Source: Arthrinium phaeospermum | Taxonomy: Eukaryota > Ascomycota > Sordariomycetes > Amphisphaeriales > Apiosporaceae | Length of the DNA stretch: 64,000 nucleotides | Direction: 5' to 3' | Assembly: GCA_006503535.1 (NCBI GenBank) | Contig: QYRS01000015.1 | Span: forward strand, 186,001-250,000 | In this document: in pieces, positions 33,423 through 43,946 of the stretch | Layout: each line of letters starts with the position of its first letter | How positions within the stretch are numbered: the first letter of the stretch is position 1 | Notes under the pieces: model-generated | The model's database searches: none | The model's input: the letters and a program-made list of their open reading frames with translations, nothing else | What the model was told of the DNA's origin: nothing | Position numbers and translations under genes: made by a program

Positions 33423-35058
33423 TCACCTCCTCCATGGAAGCCTGGAGGGCTTAGGGTAGTCATAGTTTGCGAAGTTGAACTGGTCAGCGTATTCCACCAC
33501 GCTGGGCTTACCTCCCGATATCTCCAGCAGGTGCTTCTCGTACGGGCCCAGGTTCTCCTCTACCATGGTCTTCACCACCGGAGCTCCCGCCTCAGGGCCG
33601 GCATACTCCCACACCCAGCGCGACGAGTCGCCCGAAGAAGCTTCCTCTTCCGTTGCGGTTGGGTCATGGAAAGTGGCCGCGACTTTCCGCGGACGCCAGT
33701 AGGTGAGCAAGGATGGACACTTCCACTCCGCCTTGTCTCCCGGCGAGAGGCCCTCGCAGGCGAGCCTCACCCTCACGCTGCTGTGGATCCGCTCGTTGGT
33801 GTCTTCAAGAAACGTCCGCGTGGGTTTCCCAGTATCCGGGTTGATCTTCTTGTATAAGCCGGGGGTGCGAGGGGTGGTGAGGAGATACTTGTAGAAGCCA
33901 CCCGATGCTTGGACAGTCTGGTGCAAAGCCCACGGACGGACTGGCTTGTTGGCCTTTACTATCGGCGTTATCGCCCAGTTTTCCGCGTATATCTTCTGCT
34001 GGTAGTACTCGACGTTCTTGTTGTAGACGCGATCGAGTGCCTCGGGGATGAACTCGATGCCGACCGAAGCCAGCTGGTCCATCATCCATGCCAACGTTAT
34101 GTTCGAAACGCCCTGGTCCTCCTCGCCGCCGCCGACATTAGAGTGGCCGCCAGGAAACCAAACTTGGCGCAGGTCGACGGCATCGTCGGACTCCGCATTT
34201 CGCTCCCAGACAGCAGGACTGAAGGGCCCGCGGATCTCGTCCAGGGCTAGGGCTTGGAACGCGTGCTCAATATGTCTGGAAAGGTTCGTGTTGTACCAGT
34301 GGAACTCGACGGTACTGCGATTGATGCCCAGCTTTTCTAGAAAGGGGATTGTAGGAATACCCAGGCTCCCAACAGTGTCCCATACTCCGACCGCTTTGAT
34401 CTTGATGGGGTCGCTCTTTTCCCCTTTCTGGCACACTCTGGTGAAGCCCAGGTCGACCAGCCGTTCTCGGTATATGTCTACCGCCCCGTCACCTTTGGGC
34501 TTGTTGGGGAACGGGAGTTTGGGGAAGGGATCATCGTAGTCAAAGTTCACTGCGCCATGTCAGCCTAAAGGTGATGGACCCCCTCGGCTTGAATTGGTGC
34601 CACCTACTGAAGTTCTGGTTGTCCTTGAAGATGGGGAAGAAATAGTCCATCCCTTGTCGCGTTAGGAGGCCAATGTTGGCGATCATGCCGGCGATGGAGC
34701 GGGCGGTGAAGGCGCCGCGGCTGAAGCCGAGGAGGACGATCTCGTCCCCATCGACGTAGTTGGCACATATGTACGAGTAGGATTCGCGGATGTTCTCGGC
34801 AATACCGACGCCAAACGCGCCGCCTAGGACCCGGGAGAATAGACTTGCGATGCCGGAGCCGGAGCCGACGCCAACTTGGTAGTATATGATCTGGAACGTC
34901 CCGTCGCCACAGGTTCGAGCGAAGGACCGCGAGATGCGCGTGGCGTTGGATGGGGCTGCAAGGCGAGGAGTTGGGTTTTCGGGAGGGCTGGCTTTGACGT
35001 AATTATCGACCGAATTCTGCCACGTCCCATCACAACACACGATTATCCGCTTGCCCAT
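33423..35058 (-). CDS. DUF2235 alpha/beta-hydrolase domain protein
   Basis: Two exons (34608-35058, 33423-34549) with a 58-base GT-AG intron encode 525 residues. The start is the ATG of MGKRIIVCCDGTWQ, the usual beginning of DUF2235 proteins. The nucleophile elbow is GFSRG (residues 111-115, Ser113) in LLGFSRGAFTARSIAGMI. Then come VGVWDTVGSLG, HAFQALALDE and VWFPGGHSNVGGG, which hold the expected Asp and His of the catalytic triad. Bacterial relatives include type VI phospholipase effectors. Fungal copies are mostly uncharacterised, and lipid or ester hydrolysis is the inference. It converges on the cleavage oxygenase with only about 80 bases between stops and is divergent from the APH-like gene. 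Confidence 0.88.
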
Positions 35059-36424
35059 GGTGTTAACTGAACGAGGATGGAATGAAGGTACGGAGTATGT
35101 ATACAGCAAATAGGCGGCGTCAGACGTAAAAAGGTGAGTTGGGAAGTTGGCGGATCCAAATGCTGACGCTTGAGTGTAAAGCTTTCCCAAATATATGAAA
35201 AAAGTGCTTATTCCAACTGTGGCATCACTTTTGAGATCATCATTGCCATTTCCGTTGCTTTTGGCGCACGGCAGGAGCGACCGATCACTGCAAGCCTCTT
35301 TAGGGCGCCCCTTCAAGGCCACAAAAAGACGCCGTCAGGGAGAGCGGCTGCACTGCCATCTTAAGTTTCGGATGTACGAGATCTCAGCTTGGACACCGCC
35401 CTCGCGGGCCATCCGAATTGGCGGAATTCCTCCATCTCTAGGTCTCGCTCCCGTGGGCTCGGGGCGTTGAACAAAAACGGTCATGAGCCTTGGCGAAGAG
35501 GGTGGTGTGGGATGGAAGAAAGAGTCAGAGTTTGTGCCATGTAAGCCGGCCGCAAACAAGGACATTGTTGCGCAGGCCACATTGGCGAGGCGACGGATTC
35601 GTGTCAGCTGACGGCTGACCATGAGGGATCGAAAGTCAAGATGATGTTCGCCATGCTTGCTTTAGCCTTTGACAAATTAAATGTGTTGGGAACCACACGG
35701 CCGGTCAAGCTGAGTGTCTCGGGTGATGCGACAACTGCTCAGCGCCGGTATCTCGATGGTTGATTTGGTGTTTCACACCTACTCGGCCGTACCTGGAGCC
35801 CGAGCCAATTGCGAGCCTCTCTCTGTGACTAGGCCGAGGTGTATCAACAGCCCCTCAGAGCTGCATCGTGGGAGTATATAGGTGCAAAGTAGGTAGACTG
35901 TTAATGCTGTACTCCGTACGGAATGTGAGAATAGGCCGACTCGAAAAGAGCCAATGTCCATTTGGGCAGATTGGTTGGTGGCTGCAGCCCTATGTACATA
36001 GAGTATGGAGGGCTGACCAGTTCTTAGTCTACCCTTACCCATACGCCGGTTGGTGGTTGGTGGGATAAAGGCTAATAAACAGACGACGACACTTCTTAGG
36101 CATCGTCTACTACTAACCTACGGCTCATGCGCAGCCACAAAGGAGCTTGTGATGGCCACGTTGGGCCGGGATTGGCTAAAGTTGTTTGTGACTGCTAATA
36201 ATACCCCGCGTCTGGGCTTCCTCGTATGCAACCACCACCATCTTGCCTCCTCGTCGAATCAGCCCATGGTGAGATCAGTAAGCCGCGACGACAGCGACGT
36301 GATTGCTGCGATCCTTCTCCAATCTCCTTCAAGGTAATAATGCTGGGGTATCGCTGATGAACGAAATCCGCACGAGGCTCGGCGCGACACGATAGCTAAA
36401 GAGCATCAGTACTCATTCATCATC
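35059..36424. promoter_or_regulatory. Divergent intergenic region, DUF2235 / APH-like gene
   Basis: About 1.37 kb between divergent genes. It carries two copies of the TACGGAGTA word, at 35089-35097 and (as TACTCCGTA) 35910-35918. No gene is supported. Confidence 0.4.
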
Positions 36425-37504
36425 ATGGGCACGGGGCGACGAGACTCTGGCGTCTCATTGAGCAGCTTCTTCACGAGATGCAATCTGCCCATCGATGCGC
36501 GGGGACAATGCGATGGATTCGTGGCGGCAAGATTCCCGGGCCTGGAGTTCAGACCTGCCCCTTTCCAGGGCTACTGCTCCTATACGCTCTTCGTGGGGGA
36601 GGCCACCATCGTCCAGTTCCGACCCGTCGAGCATTGTATCAATGTCGATATCGTCAGAGAAGCCTGTGCTATATTTGGCACTCTCGTTCCCGAGGTCAAG
36701 CCTCTCGGCATCATGCCAGGCAACAACAAGCTCCACGTCTTTTCCATGAGGCGTCTGAACGGCGTGTCCCTCACAGAATTCCGGGCCTTCACCCGCCGCC
36801 AGAACGACGCCGCCCAGCTCCATAGGCGCCGGACGGTGCGCGACTTCGCTCGGTTTCACAGCCAAGCATGGAAGCACGCGCGGTCCAAAGATCAAGTCAA
36901 GCGCAGGGGCACGGTGGGCTCGTCGCTGCAGTGGCGATTGGACATGATGGCGTCGTCCGTGCCGGAGCGTTTCCGCCGACTGACGACGCGGCTGTTACCA
37001 GCCCTCCCGAGCATCGAGGGGCTCCCATGGACGCTGAGCCATGGCGACTTCCTGCCCTCCAACATCTTGGTGGACCGGCAGACGGGGGAGACGAGCGGCC
37101 TCCTGGACTGGGCCGAGGCCGAGTGGTTGCCCTTTGGGGTAGGCATGTACGGGCTCGAGGAGCTGCTCGGCGAGGTCCGGAACGGGCAGTTCGTCTACTA
37201 CCCGGAGGCAGACAAGCTCAGGTCTTTGTTTTGGAGCGAGATCAAGTCGCAAATCCACGAGCTACGCGGTAACCCCAGCCAGCTGAGGACAGCGAGGGAA
37301 GCACAGCTGCTGGGCGTTCTGCTATGGCATGCCATCGCTTTCGATGACGGCAGGCTGGACCGAGTCGTGGAAGAGGGCACCGATGATGGGGAAATTCAAC
37401 GCCTCGATGCATTCTTACTTACTTATAAGCCTGGGCCCAAGGCCAGCATATCGCGGTTTTCTTTGCCGTCTTTGCTATCGTCAATCCTCCTTTCACGCGG
37501 TTGA
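36425..37504 (+). CDS. Aminoglycoside-phosphotransferase-fold kinase-like protein
   Basis: Single exon, 359 residues. The C-terminal lobe has the kinase-like signature LSHGDFLPSNILVD (HGD at 206-208, Asn213) and LLDWAEAEWLPFG (metal-binding Asp near 228), as in APH/choline-kinase-fold proteins. The N-lobe (FQGYCSYTLFVGEATIVQFRPVEH) lacks a clear ATP-loop Lys in the usual place. It may be a weak or atypical kinase. Such proteins are abundant in filamentous fungi, and substrates are generally unknown. They are not usually resistance genes. The start ATG at 36425 follows a CATC-rich leader and is the only reasonable start. Confidence 0.8.
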   Translation: MGTGRRDSGVSLSSFFTRCNLPIDARGQCDGFVAARFPGLEFRPAPFQGYCSYTLFVGEATIVQFRPVEHCINVDIVREACAIFGTLVPEVKPLGIMPGNNKLHVFSMRRLNGVSLTEFRAFTRRQNDAAQLHRRRTVRDFARFHSQAWKHARSKDQVKRRGTVGSSLQWRLDMMASSVPERFRRLTTRLLPALPSIEGLPWTLSHGDFLPSNILVDRQTGETSGLLDWAEAEWLPFGVGMYGLEELLGEVRNGQFVYYPEADKLRSLFWSEIKSQIHELRGNPSQLRTAREAQLLGVLLWHAIAFDDGRLDRVVEEGTDDGEIQRLDAFLLTYKPGPKASISRFSLPSLLSSILLSRG

Positions 37505-40500
37505 ATTGGAGATCTTTGTGGCGCCTCCGTCTCGATACTCTCTGTACAGTGTATTCCAGGACTTTTTTCTACGAGCGATATAGCATACATGTAACCAAGA
37601 GGTATCAAGCAATCACAGCATGTATTGTCTGTCATTGCCCCATGTTCCCGTGTTCCCTGGTGTCTGTTCAGACTTGATAGAGGCAACCCTAGGTTTGAAG
37701 GCGACCAAAACCTACGCAGTCACTTGTCATTGATCGTATGTTGCTTAATGAGGATACGCTGCCCTATGAAGACCGGACACAAGCTGGACTACGGCGCTAG
37801 CAGGGCCAGAACCCCCCTTACGTTGACCCAATAGCATGCCATGCGGCTGTACGGCAACAGGAGGGGTTTGTCTTTGAGCCATGATCACGAAGACCAGCCC
37901 CCGTAGAGAACACCAGCGTGCATGCTAACTAGGCTCGACCAATCCTCCATTTCCCAAAGGAGAAGGAAACGTTTCTCTACTGGGGTGTGGTGCCAACCGA
38001 GCCAAGATGTTGGATTATCGGCGAGCGATGCCGGCCACAGCCCAAAGAAGCTGGACCGCCGCCGGAGCCCACTTGTCGGCCTAGGAGGGGACTATGATCC
38101 CCTGTTAGCCAGGAACAAAGAGTTTGTGTCCACTATGGGCAGTGTCGCAATGCAGAGAGACGGGTTATTTATGCCAGCCACCAGGGCCAAACTAGGTAGT
38201 CTTCTAAACAATTCCCGACTAGGCGGCTATGAGCTAGTACTGTAGTAGTCGAGTCTGGGGTTTGGGTGGAAACAAGAAACCGGATATCGGAACTAAGTTT
38301 AGACAAGGTACAATACAGGTTACTGTAGCAGGGCTTCTATACCTCGGTGTGTTCTTGGAAGGTCATAAGTTGCGATGCTCGATGTCATGGAATCCAGAAA
38401 GTGGTCAATCAATTCGCTGGGTTCCAGCTGGCTATTGATGATCGGGCAGGGGTTGGTGTTGTGCCATGATCGAATCATCCGATCCAGCAGGTAACAGCCA
38501 TGCAGACCAGAGAATAGATATACTGATTAAATTAATGATGGAAACAGTCTCGAAATATTTGTGACTTAGGTAACCATTTGATTAGGTACTTTTGCAGAGT
38601 TCTGCGGAGAGTACGGAGTACCTGCCACCTGCTGCTTGCTGCTTGTTAGCTGCAAGGAAGTGGCTTCCTCTTGTTCGACAAACACAGGCCTATCCATCCA
38701 CCATCATCCCACTTCCCCGCCTTTCGTCGATCAGTCCTTCTTTTTTGGACTTGCCCACAGCAGCCTGTCATCTCCATCACGTCGCCCTGGTCGCCCTGGT
38801 TGCCCTGGTTGTAGGCGCCTCTGTTATTGCCTACCTCCCAGCCCTGTTTTCCCGGTTCTTGTTGGCTGTGCCAGGTCGAGAGCTGAGCTGACCTCTGGGT
38901 ACATGATGATTCAGCTGCTGTGTAAGTCTCGATGGGAAACCTCATGCAGCCAAATCACCAACCACCCAACTTCCCACCATTCACAGAGACATCAACACCT
39001 CATCGATATATATGAACTTTACGAGCTTCCTACAACTCACACACCGCGTACCCTATCTGGGCGCAACCCACAGATATTGTGCTTTTGGGTCTGCCTGGGG
39101 GGGTTCTGAAGAGCGAACAGGCAATCGGAAGACGACGTGAGCAGAGAGAGTACGGAGTACCTACCTGACCAAAATCGAACCGACGGTGGGCAGTTGTCTC
39201 CTGCATCCAAGCCACAAAGCAGGTTTTACCTGATATATCACATCCTGGTAACGCAGGCCTGTTCCTGTGCGACCAAGTCCGTAAGCCACCGACTGGTGTG
39301 GGCTTATGCAACTTCTCTTCTTTTGCTCCGCACGTCATGCAGATCCTCCCGGCCGGCCTAGCAGCCTAGTTGCCCGGACACGACAAACGAGCAGACGAGC
39401 TGGGTGGTGTGTAGTAGTATGCATATGCTTTTCTTCCTCGGCTACAGTACTATTGCAGCCTCTGTCTCTGCCCCTCGCACAGCTCGAAAATCGAGATCCG
39501 TCACCTTCTCCAGTCTCGACCAGGGGGCTGGTATGATATCGGGGCACAAACAACAGTTGATGCTTGAGCAACGCCAAACCCACCCTCGAGTCCTGCCGAT
39601 GCAACGGTCTCTTGCCCGTTTGCTTGCGAGTCCTGTCCTGTACATGTTTGGCCCGCTACTGACAAATGTAGACAAGCATGGTCCCATTACGGCCCAAGAA
39701 TCGCAGAACGGCCTCGAATGCAACCAAGCCTAGTCGTACTAGTAACCGCTTCCAGATACATCCATCAGCCCTGTAGGCAACGTCATGATTCGATCGTGGG
39801 CTGTAGATGATCCTGGCCGCCCTGGTCGTTTGGTAGCCAGCACCTCCCTGCCTTAGCTGGTCTTGGCTTGCATAACCGATAGGCCAAGGCAGTAGTAGCC
39901 TAGGGTATACAGTATAGAGGCCGACACGTTGTTGGGTGAACATGCCACCAACATGGCGAGCAGCTGTCGAGAGCTTGTTGATGCACCAGCGACTGCACTT
40001 TTTCTTCTGCTCCGACGTTCCTGCTGGAGGCACCCTGGTCGGTGATAGTCATATCCTCCCTGTACTCGTCCCGTGGTCCATCCACCCTAGCAATAATCAC
40101 TCCGGTTCTCGTATTGCATCCCTCTGCGGCGGGCTGTCTCCAGACAGCCATGCCGGTCAACCGGTCGTCAGGAAAACACAGGGAACCAGGCCGGGCCAGA
40201 ACAAGATGTCATCGAGCCTCGTCTTGTACGACGGCTGTGGTGTTGCTTGCTGACTGCATGCATGCGTGCATGTCGGATGAAGATATAAGGTCCCTGCCAT
40301 CCCCTTTTTGTTCTTCGTGGCCAGCAGCATCCAACCACTCAAGCCAGTATATCTCCCAGCCAACTTATTTATCAGGACCTCGTAGTGTCGGGTAGCTCGT
40401 TCGTTAAGGTTACTTAAACCCTCGTTTACTCGCACGAGTCAAGTGTCTGTTTACCCACAGGAGACTGTTCCGATCAACTCTCACTGCCTGTTGCTTGGAC

Positions 40501-40532
40501 CAAGAGTCGACCTAGACCCAAACTTAATCAAC
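37505..40532. other. Intergenic region, APH-like gene to GPI-anchored protein gene
   Basis: About 3 kb without a supported gene. TACGGAGTA words occur at 38612-38620 and 39151-39159, both followed by CCT-rich sequence. A GGTCGCCCTGGTTGCCCTGG-type short repeat lies near 38790-38812. Short frames on both strands have no recognisable domain. Confidence 0.4.
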
Positions 40533-41718
40533 ATGAAGGCTGCTATCACTTTGTTGGCCCTGGCTGCCACTGCACTGGCAGGAAAGGAGCACGAAGGTGG
40601 CTACCCGCAAAGTAGCGTCTACGTGACCTCAACTGAGTATGAGACGACGACGGTCTGCCCTATCACGGAGACCTACACGCAGTCGGGCTCTACCTACGAG
40701 GTTACCACGCATACAACTTCGACCATCACCGTCACCTCATGCGCTGGCGGAGACTGTGGAGGTGCCGCCGTCACAAAGACGCTGCCCGATACCACGGTTG
40801 GTAGTAAGTATATCTGCATAGATCTTACACCTTCCTTCGTCGAGTTTTCCCTAACTTCGAAATCCTAGCAACAACTGCGGTAGAGGTTACTTACACAACA
40901 ACATGCCCGGTTACGGAGACGGTCACGGCTCCCGGTCACACATATACCACCGTTTACAGTAAGTGGCCATCATCTTGCCATATTCTCTCCGGTTTGACAC
41001 TAATGCGTGACTCTTAGCCACGACTAGCGTTGCCGTCACCAACGTCGAAACTACCATCTACGCCACCGTTACCGGCCCTGACGTGACCAAGACGGCCGCG
41101 ACTGAGGTTTACACGACCTTGACGTCGCTCTGCCCGGTGACTGAAACGAAGACCATCGAGGGTGCCACCCAGGTCGTTGTCTGGACCTCGACCTCGACCA
41201 TCAAGACGGTTGTCCCCGTCACGGCCACAGCCTACGAGTCGTACACCGTGACAGAGCATAAGTCCACCGAAGTCTTCACCACTGAGATCTGCCCCGAGAC
41301 CACCTACACGACCGTCTCGTCTGGCCACACCATCTACGTCACCGAGACCGGCACCGAGACCGTCACTTCGACCAAGGAGTACGTTGTTACCGAGACGATT
41401 CCGGTCACTGCTACCAAGGAGGTTGATGTGACCAAGGTGACAGAAGTGTCGACCCCACGCGTAGAGACGGTCTACCCGACCGTCTACATCACCAACAGCG
41501 ACACCACCATCGTCACCTCGCTCAAGCCCTACCCCACCACCATCAGCGCCCCGATCACCAAGTCGGTCGGCACTACTCCCGTCTATACCCCATCCCCACC
41601 TCCCGCCTCTACCAGCGAAAGTTCCCCCGTCACCGTCCCGGCTGCTCCGGCTCCCCGTGCCACCCACGCCGCTGGTGCCGTGCTGGCTGCGGTGGCCGGC
41701 TTTTTTATCGCCCTCTAG
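40533..41718 (+). CDS. Secreted GPI-anchored Thr-rich cell-wall protein with CPxT modules
   Basis: Three exons (40533-40803, 40869-40958, 41018-41718) encode 353 residues. An N-terminal signal peptide (MKAAITLLALAATALA) and a C-terminal hydrophobic tail (GAVLAAVAGFFIAL, after small residues at about 335-340) indicate export and GPI attachment. The mature region is dominated by Thr, Val and Ser. It repeats a Cys-Pro module: TTVCPITETYT, TTTCPVTETVT, LTSLCPVTETKT, TTEICPETTYTT, each followed by a Val/Thr stretch. Exon 2 encodes one module almost exactly. A Pro/Ser-rich segment precedes the anchor. Heavy O-glycosylation and a structural or adhesive wall role are inferred from composition. The exact function is unknown. 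Confidence 0.85.
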
Positions 41719-42953
41719 ATGCTTCGAAACTGAGGCTAAAACTGCTACCATTGCAACTTTGCAGCATTCTCTAGGGATCGAGGCTTCCTCCTTTTCCCTT
41801 TTTTTCTCCGTGGAGGATTTATTAATGAAATTATGACCATGAGCAACGGCCGCGATATACATGAGACGCTATGGGCATGAACAAACACGCTCCTTTGGGA
41901 TACCTATTTTTCACATTGCATAATCTCACATCGGTGGCATCCGATGGTGGGTTGAAGCATTTTGGGGGAGGGGGCTTCTCGGGCAGTTCGGATGAGACAA
42001 TTGTTTGGTCGCTTCTCCTTCTCGGAGACTACAACATAGGAGCCGGGGTGGTATTATTCTTAAAATCTAATGCCAAGGCAATCTGGAGACATGATAGTAT
42101 GGATTTCTCTGGCGGTACACATTTTGTTCGGCTGCCATCATCTCTATAGTCGTAGTTCTTAGATCCTTAATTCGTGTATATATAATTTCGACCATAACAC
42201 TTCTGACAACTAGTCGCTCGATCCTTGTACGCTGGGTTTCTTGTCTCTACCTGTCACTGCTGCCTGGTATTATGCGAGTTTAACGGGGCCGAAGGGGCAT
42301 TTTTCGACATTTCAATCTGACGTAACGCGGCTCGTAACCGGGTCAGCTGGGTAACACAGAATCGTCAAGTCCTACCTACCAAGGGATGTCTCGTTCTTCA
42401 CCTGAACACTCACTCACTCGGTGGCTGATGGATCGCCCGCTCCCTTATGATGTATGATTCAAGTGTCAGGCCATCTGGGCATGATGCATGCAAGTGTGCA
42501 ATATGGGCGAGCCTATCGTCGGGGCCCGTATATGAACGCGTCCAGCCACCATCTCACCTCTCTGCCTATCACCATTACTCACCGCAGTCAGCTTGCATAT
42601 GTATACATGCAAGCCCGCCCCGCCTCCTCATATGCCGAGTCCAGCCTTTTCGCCTCCCCGCTAGAGCGTCATGTCGATTTGGAAGCCCTCCCAGGCTACG
42701 GAAGGCGTTGTTGTTTGTTGTTGTTGCTCCAGCCTGGTTCGTCTGCAGCTCGACGCGAACCAAAATGCTGGCAATGAAAGGCGTTGGGGGCGACCTGGCA
42801 CCGCTTGTGGCACATGCACAACGGGACAACAGAGGAGGGCTGGGACGCCGTAGCACGCCTGCGCGGATGTTTGTATGTTACGAGGACGGTACTGGGTCGG
42901 ACGAAGCCATCAACACGTTCTGTCTATGTAGACACACATATCCGGCATTTTCA

Positions 42954-43047
<94 letters not shown>

Positions 43048-43946
43048 GTGTGTGCCACCCTGCGTCTCGTACCTATGTTACCTCGGACATTTGAGTTCGT
43101 CAGATGGATTCTGCGGGGAGGGGGCGGGGGGTGGATGGATTCGAACAACGCACAAGCTTGTTTTCCCCTTCATCGGGATTCCAAGAGAAAGGAAACGAGG
43201 GCTGCAAGCTCGCGGCTAGCATTTGCGATCCAGTAGCCCGCCTATACCCCTGACTGCAGCTTCTTCTTCTCGCTTTGCATTTTGACCTACCCGACGGCGT
43301 GTCCATGTTGCCAGATCCCATAAGCGGCTGCTTGCCGGAGGTGGCCAGGACAGCAAGTCAAAGCAGCACAGCCATGAGACCGTCTGCATCGAACCGGTCG
43401 CATGCATTGAATGTGAGCAAAAGACGTGTTCTGTGTATGTGTATATATGCATCTTCGATTGCTCTCTGCGGCGCTTACGATCAGACGTAAGCACCCTGTC
43501 CTCTACAAGTATACGTAGATAGATACATGGAACATTCCGTTCCTTGCGGAAACAGGATGGTAGAGGAATTGCGTCCCCCGGACTCCGATATATGCATCAT
43601 TCCTCATTCTCGTGATGTTGTACGTCTATCCACCCCCACTTCCGTACCATGATCTAAGTGGTAGACGGCAAACAAGAATTAGCCTCCCTCCAGAAAAGAA
43701 CTCCACATGCAGTTGTACATGATGCGTGAAAGCATAAGGTCTCGTCTGTTTTGCCTCGAATGGCCCTGGGGTATACCACAAAAAGACTCCTCTCCTCCAA
43801 ATCTGCCAAGCCAAGCTGTGAAAAAACAAAACTCCGTCATATCGCCCTCGTGGCCGTCTTGGGCCCATCGTAGCAGCGCCCACTGCTGAAGCAGACCGCC
43901 CTACCAGAGCCTGCGGTGGCCAGGCGCCATTTTGGCCGCGGGAGCC
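41719..43946. other. Intergenic region with microsatellite, GPI protein to DUF4045 gene
   Basis: Convergent intergenic region of about 2.2 kb. Apart from the TC microsatellite (listed separately) there is no gene. The long Ser/Leu or Arg/Glu open frames across it are products of the repeat. Confidence 0.5.
42957..43045. repeat. (TC)n microsatellite, about 44 units
   Basis: An uninterrupted run of TC dinucleotides, 89 bases long, preceded by TCACTT and followed by GGGTGTG. It lies in a convergent intergenic region. The copy number is likely variable and may be imprecise in the assembly. Confidence 0.97.

Noticed and set aside
36425..37504. Antibiotic resistance gene
   Set aside because: The APH fold is widespread in fungal genomes with diverse or unknown substrates. 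Nothing here indicates drug modification.
38592..39109. Possible small secreted protein(s) in the 38.6-39.1 kb region
   Set aside because: Two overlapping frames of similar length and low-complexity Val/Ala-Leu repeats, with no signal-peptide context I would trust.
41014..41862. 282-codon Gly/Asp-rich open frame on the minus strand
   Set aside because: It is a mirror of the Thr/Val-rich GPI protein. Composition is dictated by the opposite strand.
42951..43148. Arg/Glu-repeat and Ser/Leu-repeat open frames
   Set aside because: Both are translations of the TC microsatellite on either strand, with no coding context.
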